Shown here piece after piece: positions 1-5,609 of a DNA stretch of 8,201 nucleotides. The stretch lies in the NCBI GenBank assembly GCA_030728545.1, contig JANQZQ010000093.1, positions 2,277 to 10,477 of the forward strand, read 5' to 3'. The translations under genes were made by a program, and so were the position numbers. The notes beneath the pieces are model-generated. The model saw only the letters and a program-made list of their open reading frames with translations, had not been told where the DNA came from and searched no databases. The DNA is from Ilumatobacteraceae bacterium. Its GTDB lineage: Bacteria > Actinomycetota > Acidimicrobiia > Acidimicrobiales > Ilumatobacteraceae. Position 1 is the first letter of the stretch, and each line of letters starts with the position of its first letter.

Positions 1-304
1 TCAGATAGATGAAGATGAAAATGGTGAGCAGGAACGGTGTCCAGGCCAACCCTGACGGCCCCATCGTCTGCATGATGATTTGCTTTTCGATGAAGTCGAT
101 GATGATTTCTGCCAAGTTGCGGGCACCCTTCGGGGCCAGCTTTGGGTCCTTGCGAGCGGCTGCCAAAAAGATGCCGATACCGATGAGCGAAGACAAAATC
201 GAGATGACAACTACTTTGTTGACGGTCGGCACGATATCTTGCCAACGCAACAACATGTTGATGGGAGGAAACTCGAAAGCAATCAGTGTTGCTGCGTTCA
301 TCAT
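1..304 (-). CDS. atpB: F0F1 ATP synthase subunit a, N-terminal part (cut by window edge)
   Basis: Subunit a forms the static proton half-channels of the membrane F0 sector, next to the c-ring. Only the first 101 residues are present. The frame stays open to base 1, and a full protein would be roughly 250 residues, so the essential channel arginine lies outside. Visible are an N-terminal FEFPPIN segment, a first membrane helix at about residues 27-50, a cytoplasmic stretch containing LAPKGARNLAE (about 57-67), and the start of a second helix at about 88-101. The start at 304 shares an ATGA with the atpI stop, giving a 4-nt overlap. A second ATG follows at 301, and a purine-rich SD at 309-316 suits either. 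It is the last gene of the visible run, so atpE and the F1 genes presumably follow to the left. Identification rests on overall sequence pattern and position after atpI. Confidence 0.88.
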   Translation of the reverse strand, partial: MMNAATLIAFEFPPINMLLRWQDIVPTVNKVVVISILSSLIGIGIFLAAARKDPKLAPKGARNLAEIIIDFIEKQIIMQTMGPSGLAWTPFLLTIFIFIYL

Positions 305-756
305 TTGATCCTTTCCATTACCGGCTTCAAACCCGGAAATGCCAGTGTTGCCGACACAAATCGCATCTCCCAGAACAACAGCCCGAGATGAGTGATGATC
401 AAGGTAAGCCCAAGTGCCAAGAGATCAACCCACGGTTCGTTGCGCACCAACATCACTGCTAGTGCGATGAGACCGAGGCGCAAAATGTAACCGAACATGG
501 TGGCAGCCATCATCAATGCATACGAAATGCGTGCGGTAGTGGCAACAAGCCCGGCAGCAATCATGAAATTGCACAACACGAGACCCAGGCCGTACGCACT
601 CGACCATGCCCCCGATGATCCCCACAGGAGCGCTGAAACGGCAATGAGCACAGGTGCTACAAAAATGCCACGCTTGACGATGTCGCGGGTAATCTGCGCC
701 TCGGGCGACGGCCCTGTGTCGCGCATGGCGAGCACTGATGGGTTCACGTTGTTCAT
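301..756 (-). CDS. atpI: ATP synthase subunit I-like membrane protein
   Basis: This small integral membrane protein is encoded just before F0 subunit a. In the known family it helps assembly or stability of the c-ring and is not part of the finished enzyme. From the start at 756 it has 151 residues: a polar N-terminus (1-28), then four predicted membrane helices at about 31-49, 53-72, 79-104 and 110-129, and a short basic tail. The frame is open 40 codons further upstream to 876. The start at 756 is preferred because its ATG forms an ATGA with the stop of the preceding gene, and the extension only mirrors that gene in another frame. No clear SD is seen, consistent with translational coupling. 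The next gene, atpB, overlaps its stop by 4 nt. The sequence alone is weakly diagnostic; position and four-helix topology support the call. Confidence 0.72.
   Translation of the reverse strand: MNNVNPSVLAMRDTGPSPEAQITRDIVKRGIFVAPVLIAVSALLWGSSGAWSSAYGLGLVLCNFMIAAGLVATTARISYALMMAATMFGYILRLGLIALAVMLVRNEPWVDLLALGLTLIITHLGLLFWEMRFVSATLAFPGLKPVMERIK
309..316 (-). promoter_or_regulatory. Ribosome binding site of atpB
   Basis: On the minus strand GGAAAGGA ends 4 nt before the ATG at 304 and 7 nt before the ATG at 301. It is the clearest SD in the window and lies inside the last codons of atpI. It suggests that atpB is initiated strongly in its own right as well as being coupled to atpI. Confidence 0.6.
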
Positions 757-995
757 TTGGCGTGCACCGCATCGCGTCGTTGTGCTTCTAACACTCTCAT
801 CTGCGCGCTGTAAACGTAATAGAGCTTCAAGAATTGGGCAACTATTGCTACGACCACCATCGCGATCATGAACCATGGCGTTGAACCGAGTTGCCGATCA
901 ATGAACCACCCAACAAAGAAAAACACCAGCACTGTGCCGGCGATCTCTGCGCCGTTAGTGATTGAAACTGGGGAGTGAGTTGCCAACGGGGACAC
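753..995 (-). CDS. atpZ: AtpZ/AtpI-family small membrane protein
   Basis: This is an 80-residue protein with two predicted membrane helices, at about 17-34 and 41-60, joined by a short loop (FIDRQLGSTPW). It ends in a charged tail. A helical hairpin with a GW-x-x-D element is typical of the AtpZ/AtpI family found at the head of ATP synthase operons, where AtpZ is proposed to act with AtpI in ion transport or assembly. The start is uncertain. The codon at 995 is GTG and directly overlaps an AAAGG, too close to serve as its SD. An in-frame TTG at 986 (residue 4) has that AAAGG at 8-nt spacing, a better geometry. Either start leaves both helices intact. The TGA stop overlaps the atpI ATG, so the two are probably coupled. 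A gap of 97 nt separates it from wecA, so a separate ATP synthase promoter may lie there. Confidence 0.7.
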   Translation of the reverse strand: MSPLATHSPVSITNGAEIAGTVLVFFFVGWFIDRQLGSTPWFMIAMVVVAIVAQFLKLYYVYSAQMRVLEAQRRDAVHAK

Positions 996-1091
996 CTTTG
1001 TCTGCGGCTAAATGTGTATAGGGATATATCTATGTAGAGCTATTGGATGAGAACTGTGCTGGTAAATCGTGCTTGTGAACCGCTCTACAAA
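996..1091 (-). promoter_or_regulatory. AT-rich gap before the ATP synthase genes
   Basis: This 96-nt gap is the longest non-coding stretch in the window and is visibly richer in A+T than its surroundings. It lies between the wecA stop and the first ATP synthase gene, so it is the natural site for an operon promoter. On the minus strand TATACA (1020-1015) resembles a -10 box, but I see no good -35 at 16-18 nt, so no exact promoter is claimed. No G+C-rich hairpin with a T-run is present, so a classical terminator for wecA is not evident. Confidence 0.3.
1033..1089. repeat. 8-bp perfect inverted repeat with 41-nt spacer
   Basis: TGTAGAGC at 1033-1040 is the exact reverse complement of GCTCTACA at 1082-1089. 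The arms flank 41 nt inside the gap between wecA and atpZ. It could be a pair of half-sites for a regulator or the base of an RNA structure. An 8-bp match over this distance could also occur by chance. Confidence 0.35.
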
Positions 1092-2246
1092 CTAGGCGCG
1101 CGGTGCGTCGTCCACCAAATCCGCCTCGTGTGCTTGTGCGTCTGCCCGGCGAAGTTTCGGGTGCAACAGGGTGAACACACTGAGCGCGCTGCCCAAAATA
1201 ACGAACAGCACCAAGGCTGAACCCGTGCTGTACAGCGCTGAGAACAACACCACGGCTGACAACAAAGCCGCCCACCCCCAGAGAATCACAACTGCACGAC
1301 GTGGCCCATGGCCCAGCTGAATGAGCCGGTGGTGCAGGTGCCCCATGTCGGCTTCGGCAAAACTACGCCCACTGGCTGTGCGACGAATCACCGCGAACAG
1401 CACGTCGACAATCGGCACAGCCAACACCAGTAGTGAAATAAAGATCGGGGCCAAGAAGAAATAGGTCTGGCCGTTGGCCGACTGCGTATCGGGGTCTGCT
1501 CGCCCACCCACAACACTCGTGGCTACCGCCATCATGAGCCCCAGGAGCAAAGCGCCGCTATCGCCCATAAACACCCGGGCAGGGTTGAAGTTAAACGGCA
1601 GGAAGCCCACGCACACACCCACCGCGATGATGGCCACAAGTGGCCCGATGTTTGGCTGCGGCAAGAGGTTTCCGCCGGCGAGTTGCTGTGAATAAATAAA
1701 GAAGGCGCCGGCCCCGATTGCAACGATGCCGGCGGCCAAGCCGTCGAGGCCGTCGATGAGATTGATTGCCTGGGTCATGCCGAGCAGCCACAAGACCGTC
1801 ACCAGCGGCACCCAGTCGTCTGACAAAACGAACACGTCAAGGAACGGCACTCGAAACTGAAACATCGTTACGCCGAACCACACCAAAGCAATTGCGGCAA
1901 CCACAATGCCAGCCACTTTGGCAGGCGGAGAGATATCACGAATGTCGTCGAGCAGACCGAGCACAAAAATGATTGCGCACGCCACCAGCACACCAACAAT
2001 CTCGGTGCTGTCTTGAAACAGTGAATCAAAGTCGCTGATGAGGCTGGCAGCAACGACTGCGACCAACACCCCGATGAACATCGCAATGCCACCGACGTCA
2101 GGCGTGGGCACAGGATGCATGCGTCGCTCATCGGGCGTGGCCAACCAACTTTGGCGGTGCGCAAAACGAATCACGAATGGCATCGACGCGGCAGTGGCGA
2201 TTGCCGCAATCAATCCGATGATCAAATACGAAGCACCGCTGATCAT
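1092..2246 (-). CDS. wecA: Undecaprenyl/decaprenyl-phosphate glycosyl-1-phosphate transferase (WecA/TagO family)
   Basis: This polytopic membrane enzyme moves a sugar-1-phosphate, usually GlcNAc-1-phosphate, from a UDP-sugar to a polyprenyl phosphate, the first lipid-linked step of envelope polysaccharide synthesis. At 384 residues it has the family's usual size. Visible motifs in order: HPVPTPDVGG (44-53), the metal-binding LLDDIRD (98-104), NLIDGLDGLAAG (162-173), FNPARVFMGDSG (220-231) and the HLHHR loop (303-307) thought to bind the nucleotide sugar. About ten hydrophobic helices surround these loops, and a charged tail follows after about 363. The HLHH loop and lack of MraY-specific features favour WecA/TagO over MraY. 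Mycobacteria carry the equivalent (rfe) just before atpI, matching the context. The ATG at 2246 lies 42 nt after the glyA stop with no strong SD, so cotranscription is likely. The exact sugar substrate cannot be read from sequence. Confidence 0.9.
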   Translation of the reverse strand: MISGASYLIIGLIAAIATAASMPFVIRFAHRQSWLATPDERRMHPVPTPDVGGIAMFIGVLVAVVAASLISDFDSLFQDSTEIVGVLVACAIIFVLGLLDDIRDISPPAKVAGIVVAAIALVWFGVTMFQFRVPFLDVFVLSDDWVPLVTVLWLLGMTQAINLIDGLDGLAAGIVAIGAGAFFIYSQQLAGGNLLPQPNIGPLVAIIAVGVCVGFLPFNFNPARVFMGDSGALLLGLMMAVATSVVGGRADPDTQSANGQTYFFLAPIFISLLVLAVPIVDVLFAVIRRTASGRSFAEADMGHLHHRLIQLGHGPRRAVVILWGWAALLSAVVLFSALYSTGSALVLFVILGSALSVFTLLHPKLRRADAQAHEADLVDDAPRA

Positions 2247-2288
2247 GCGAACGATGCCGCCAGTGCAGTGCGACGGGCGCTCACACCA

Positions 2289-3536
2289 CTAACGATAGGC
2301 GGGGAAAGCAGCGCACAAAGCCGCAACTTTGGCGCGCACGTCGGCGATGACCGCAGGGTCACTACGCCCCTTCAACGTGGTCACGATGTAATCGGCAATG
2401 GTTGCCATCTCGGCTTCTTTCATGCCTTGTGTGGTGACTGAAGGGGTTCCGATGCGCACACCCGAAGTAACGAACGGGCTGCGCGGGTCATTGGGCACCG
2501 TGTTCTTGTTCAAGGTGATGCCCGCCAGATCGAGCACGGCTTGGGCTTCTTTGCCGGTGAGTTCGGCATCGAATGGTCGCAAATCCACCACCATCATGTG
2601 CGTGTCGGTACCACCCGAGACCAGACGAAAACCTCGTACCGCAAGCGCTTCGGCCAGCGCTGCTGCGTTCTTCACAATCTGGTGGGCGTAGTCAGCAAAA
2701 CTCGGCTGCATCGCTTCGAGAAATGCAACAGCTTTGGCAGCAACCGCATGCTCGAGCGGCCCGCCTTGCTGGCCCGGGAACACTGCTTTGTCGATGGCCT
2801 GGGCATGCTGCGCCGTTGAAAGAATGCAGCCGCCGCGCGGGCCGCGCAAAGTTTTGTGCGTCGTGAAGGTAACCACGTCGGCAAATGGCACAGGGTTGGG
2901 GTGAGCCCCACCAGCAACGAGGCCCGCCAAGTGCGCGATGTCAAACATCATGTAGGCGCCAACTTCGTCGGCAATTTTTTTGAACGGCTCGGGTTCAATG
3001 CGGCGGGGATAACTGGTGGTGCCAGCCACGATCATGCGCGGGCGATGCTCAAGTGCCAGGCTGCGCACTTCGTCAAAGTCGATGCGTTCGTCGGCAACAC
3101 CGACTTTGTATGAATGAAACTTGTAGAAGATTCCACTGGCGTTGACTGGTGAACCGTGAGTGAGATGGCCACCGTGGTCAAGACTTAGCCCGAGCACAAC
3201 GTCGCCGGGCTTGAGCATTGCTTGATACACAGCCATGTTGGCACTTGCCCCCGAGTGCGGCTGCACGTTGGCGTGCTCGGCACCGAACAGTTTCTTCACC
3301 CGCTCAATAGCGATTGCTTCGATCTCGTCGACCACCGAATTGCCGCCGTAATACCGCTTGCCCGGGTAACCCTCGCTGTATTTGTTGGTGAGCACCGAGC
3401 CAGTGGCGCGCATGACTGCCGGCGACGTGAAGTTTTCGCTGGCAATTAACTGCAGACCCGTGACTTGACGAGTGCGTTCTTTTTCGATCAACGCTTCAAC
3501 TTGGGTGTCGGGGGTGACTTCAGATGGAAATGGCAT
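2289..3536 (-). CDS. glyA: Serine hydroxymethyltransferase
   Basis: This cytosolic PLP enzyme interconverts serine plus tetrahydrofolate and glycine plus 5,10-methylene-tetrahydrofolate, the main source of one-carbon units. Its 415 residues equal the normal bacterial length. Features seen: LIASENF (30-36), NKYSEGYPGKRYYGGN (51-66), the substrate/cofactor region VQPHSGASANMAVY (91-104), the DIAHLAGL segment (199-206) whose Asp pairs with the PLP ring nitrogen, and THKTLRGPRGG with the Schiff-base lysine at K228. The C-terminus carries SGVRIGTPSVTTQG, with the carboxylate-binding arginine. Two small departures from the usual consensus are AGTTSYPR where AGxSAYxR is common, and TTQG where TTRG is common. 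Neither removes a known catalytic residue. The start at 3536 is 5 nt after the rpiB stop, with only a weak AGG before it, so the two are probably an operon. Confidence 0.97.
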   Translation of the reverse strand: MPFPSEVTPDTQVEALIEKERTRQVTGLQLIASENFTSPAVMRATGSVLTNKYSEGYPGKRYYGGNSVVDEIEAIAIERVKKLFGAEHANVQPHSGASANMAVYQAMLKPGDVVLGLSLDHGGHLTHGSPVNASGIFYKFHSYKVGVADERIDFDEVRSLALEHRPRMIVAGTTSYPRRIEPEPFKKIADEVGAYMMFDIAHLAGLVAGGAHPNPVPFADVVTFTTHKTLRGPRGGCILSTAQHAQAIDKAVFPGQQGGPLEHAVAAKAVAFLEAMQPSFADYAHQIVKNAAALAEALAVRGFRLVSGGTDTHMMVVDLRPFDAELTGKEAQAVLDLAGITLNKNTVPNDPRSPFVTSGVRIGTPSVTTQGMKEAEMATIADYIVTTLKGRSDPAVIADVRAKVAALCAAFPAYR

Positions 3537-3541
3537 CGCGC

Positions 3542-4030
3542 CTAGCTTTCGTAACGAGTGGATTCTTCGACTTCGATCTCACTTAATTGTCCCACACGTC
3601 GTGCGTGGCGTCCGCCCTCAAATGGGGTTTCGAGAAACATTTTTACGATTTGTTCAGCCAAGTCGTTGGTCACCACTCGCCCACCCATCGAAAGCACGTT
3701 GGCATCGTTGTGTGTACGCGCCATCTCAGCCAACCACAGGTCATTGCATAAAGCAGCCCGCACGCCCCGCACTTTGTTGGCTGCAATCTGCTCGCCTTGG
3801 CCACTGCCACCAAGCACGATGCCCACATCGGCTTTGGCGTCGCGCACGGCTCGCGCCACGCTGGCGCAAATAGGCGGATAATCGGCGGCCTCGCTGGAGT
3901 GCGTGCCGTAATCCTCAACGCGGTAACCGAGCTGCTCGAGCACCGCTACGAGGTGTGATTTCAGATCAAAGCCAGCGTGATCTGACCCGATGGCAATTCG
4001 CTTCAATGACTTTGGCGCCGCAGTTGCCAT
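3542..4030 (-). CDS. rpiB: Ribose-5-phosphate isomerase B (glutamate-type, actinobacterial)
   Basis: RpiB interconverts ribose-5-phosphate and ribulose-5-phosphate in the non-oxidative pentose phosphate pathway. From the ATG at 4030 it has 162 residues, close to the usual 150-160. Seen are IAIGSDHAGFDLK (12-24), YGTHSSEAADYPP (41-53), the phosphate-binding loop LGGSGQGEQIAANK (73-86), THNDANVLSMGGR (106-118) and a basic GGRHARR (139-145). In Escherichia coli a cysteine in the phosphate loop region is the catalytic base. Here that class marker is absent and GQGEQ carries a glutamate (E80), as in Mycobacterium, where glutamate is the base. The frame extends to an ATG at 4087, but the added 19 residues do not resemble the family and would run into the divergent gene. 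The start at 4030 is therefore preferred. It appears to head the rpiB-glyA-wecA run. Confidence 0.92.
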   Translation of the reverse strand: MATAAPKSLKRIAIGSDHAGFDLKSHLVAVLEQLGYRVEDYGTHSSEAADYPPICASVARAVRDAKADVGIVLGGSGQGEQIAANKVRGVRAALCNDLWLAEMARTHNDANVLSMGGRVVTNDLAEQIVKMFLETPFEGGRHARRVGQLSEIEVEESTRYES

Positions 4031-4038
4031 CGCGCGCC

Positions 4039-4044
4039 AGCCTA
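4039..4044 (-). promoter_or_regulatory. Candidate -10 box for rpiB
   Basis: On the minus strand TAGGCT fits the actinobacterial TANNNT -10 pattern. Its last T is 8 nt from the rpiB ATG, placing the transcript start at or within a couple of bases of the start codon. No -35 box is clear and no well-placed SD is present. This would imply a leaderless or nearly leaderless rpiB message. A six-base pattern this loose is weak evidence alone. Confidence 0.28.
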
Positions 4045-4066
4045 GGTGCCGATAGTGCCCAATGCG

Positions 4067-4072
4067 TAATGT
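4067..4072 (+). promoter_or_regulatory. Candidate -10 box for the TLP1 gene
   Basis: TAATGT fits TANNNT and ends 8 nt before the ATG at 4081, again predicting a leaderless or nearly leaderless transcript. No SD is visible before that ATG. An alternative in-frame ATG at 4069 lies inside this box; if the box is real, 4081 is the true start. No convincing -35 is seen. Confidence 0.3.
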
Positions 4073-4080
4073 TGTTGCGC

Positions 4081-5580
4081 ATGACACTTGACCCGCGCAC
4101 GCCAGTGCTCATCGGCCAAGGCCAGGTGCTGGATCGCTCAGTTGACCCGACGACAGCCAAGCACCCGGTGGCGCTCATGGCCGAGGCACTCACCGCAGCC
4201 GCGCTCGATGCTGGCATCACGCTGCCCAACGAAGTGGATTCAATTCGCGTGGTGCGTTTGTTGTCATGGAAATATGCGAATGCAGCCCACGCCTTGGGCA
4301 CTGCCTGCGGTGTTCGCGCGCACGAATACGCCACCACGCCGCATGGTGGCAACATGCCGCAAACACTCGTCAATATGACTGCCGGCCAGATTCTGCGTGG
4401 CGAAGTGGATTTCGTGGTGCTCGCTGGCGGCGAGAGTGCGCGTGCCCGTGCGGCAGTACGCGACGTGAGTCTGTTGCCGTGGCCAGCAGCCGAGAGTGCG
4501 TCAGCACCATCGTCAGCACCATCGCCATCGCCATCGCACATCGTTGAAGATTTGGCACTGCTCAACGACGAAGAGATTCGACTGGGCATTGTGATGCCAG
4601 TTCAGATTTACCCGATGTTCGAAACAGCGCTACGGGCTGCCGCCAATCGCAGTGTGCAAGATCACGACGAACGAATCGCTGCGTTGTGGTCACGCTTCAG
4701 CGCTGTGGCGCGTGACAACGAGTGGGCGTGGAGCCGCACGGCGCTCACCACCGACGAAGTAAGCCGCGTTACGCCCAACAACCGGATGATCGGCTTGCCG
4801 TACCGCAAGGTGATGAACTCAAACAATCAGGTGAATATGGCGGCTTCACTCATCATGTGTTCGGCTGCACGCGCCGAAGCGCTGGGTGTGCCGCGTGACC
4901 GCTGGGTGTTTCCACTCTCAGGCAGCGATTGCCATGAGCATCAATTCGTCTCCAATCGGTGGTCGTTCGCCGAGACACCCGCCGTTGCCCGCGGTGGGCA
5001 GGTGGCATTGCAACTAGCGGGTCTGCACATCAACGACATTTCGCTCATCGATTTGTATTCGTGCTTCCCATCAGCAGTGCAGCTTGGCGCTGCATCGCTG
5101 GGCCTCGACATCGCTGCACAATTGACCCTGACCGGCGGGCTGTCATTTGCCGGTGGGCCTTGGAACAACTACGTCATGCACTCGATCGCCACGGCCATGC
5201 AACGCTTGCGCAACGCGCCCCGCGAGAAGGCATTCATCTGGGCGAATGGTGGCTATGCAACCAAACATGCCTTCGGTGTGTATGCGATGCAACCACCAGC
5301 CAACGGCTTTCGCCACGATTCCCCGCAAGCAGAAATTGATGCACTTCCCCGTCGCGAACTCGCCCTGGGCGACGATGCCGCTGGCGGTGCAACGATCGAG
5401 GCATATTCGGTAATGCATGACCGTGATGGCGCACCCGAGCGCCTAGTGGCCGCCGCACTGCGCCCCGATGGTCACCGTGTGTGGGTGGTGAGCGACGATC
5501 GCAGTATTGCGGCATCTTTCGCCAGCGGCGAACATGTGGGCAACAACGTGACGCTGCGCCGCAGCGGCGAACTCGCTTAA
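4081..5580 (+). CDS. Thiolase-like protein type 1 (TLP1 / SCP2-thiolase-like, often annotated acetyl-CoA acetyltransferase)
   Basis: This is a 499-residue thiolase-fold protein. The N-terminus (DPRTPVLIGQGQ, 5-14 region) and IRVVRLLSWKYAN (55-67) match the actinobacterial group named TLP1. Where true thiolases have the acylated cysteine, this protein reads TTPHGGNMPQTLVNMTAG (85-102), with no cysteine at the expected place. LAGGESAR (114-121) is the following thiolase strand. Later come LIDLYSCFPSAVQ (322-334, replacing the NEAFA-type loop, with C328) and NGGYATKHAFGVY (389-401, with the conserved-position histidine H396). Residues after about 425 fit the extra C-terminal domain of this group. 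Established knowledge: a mycobacterial TLP1 was described as monomeric and without demonstrated thiolase activity. A role in acyl-CoA handling is inference. Residues 138-153 are a Ser/Ala/Pro-rich insert encoded by short tandem repeats. The start at 4081 is chosen by fit to family N-termini; an in-frame ATG at 4069 is possible. It is the only plus-strand gene here. Confidence 0.85.
   Translation: MTLDPRTPVLIGQGQVLDRSVDPTTAKHPVALMAEALTAAALDAGITLPNEVDSIRVVRLLSWKYANAAHALGTACGVRAHEYATTPHGGNMPQTLVNMTAGQILRGEVDFVVLAGGESARARAAVRDVSLLPWPAAESASAPSSAPSPSPSHIVEDLALLNDEEIRLGIVMPVQIYPMFETALRAAANRSVQDHDERIAALWSRFSAVARDNEWAWSRTALTTDEVSRVTPNNRMIGLPYRKVMNSNNQVNMAASLIMCSAARAEALGVPRDRWVFPLSGSDCHEHQFVSNRWSFAETPAVARGGQVALQLAGLHINDISLIDLYSCFPSAVQLGAASLGLDIAAQLTLTGGLSFAGGPWNNYVMHSIATAMQRLRNAPREKAFIWANGGYATKHAFGVYAMQPPANGFRHDSPQAEIDALPRRELALGDDAAGGATIEAYSVMHDRDGAPERLVAAALRPDGHRVWVVSDDRSIAASFASGEHVGNNVTLRRSGELA
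4501..4536 (+). repeat. In-gene microsatellite-like repeat
   Basis: Two copies of the 12-mer TCAGCACCATCG (4501-4512 and 4513-4524) are followed by two copies of the hexamer CCATCG (4525-4536). CCATCG also closes each 12-mer, so the unit occurs four times. Unit lengths are multiples of three, so copy changes keep the frame. It encodes a Ser/Ala/Pro linker at residues 141-152 of the TLP1 protein. Confidence 0.85.
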
Positions 5581-5581
5581 G

Positions 5582-5609
5582 CAGCTACGGCTGTATCAAC
5601 ACAGCTACG
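5582..5609. repeat. Short direct repeat and small hairpin in the convergent gene junction
   Basis: Only 24 nt (5581-5604) lie between the TLP1 stop and the prmC stop. CAGCTACG occurs at 5582-5589 and again at 5602-5609, the second copy covering the prmC stop. GCTGT (5590-5594) can pair with ACAGC (5601-5605) around a 6-nt loop. The stem is only 5 bp and has no T-run, so it is at best a weak bidirectional terminator and may be chance. Confidence 0.35.

Noticed and set aside
757..876. 40-residue N-terminal extension of the AtpI-like protein
   Set aside because: It overlaps the atpZ-like gene in another frame and is not membrane-like. The ATGA overlap at 756 gives a much better start.
1092..2246. 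MraY (peptidoglycan phospho-MurNAc-pentapeptide transferase) as identity of the 384-residue transferase
   Set aside because: The HLHHR loop, the HPVPTPDVGG start, and the position before the atp genes fit WecA/TagO/Rfe. There is no cell-division/murein gene cluster around it.
3955..4080. Longer TLP1 start at 3955
   Set aside because: The extra 42 codons are antisense to the start of rpiB, and family N-termini begin at the DPRTPV region just after 4081.
4031..4087. Longer rpiB start at 4087
   Set aside because: The extra 19 residues do not resemble RpiB N-termini and would overlap the first codons of the divergent TLP1 gene.
3966..4589. 207-codon minus-strand open frame opposite the TLP1 gene start
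   Set aside because: It is antisense to the conserved N-terminal part of TLP1, overlaps the rpiB start, and has a low-complexity Ser/Ala-rich translation.
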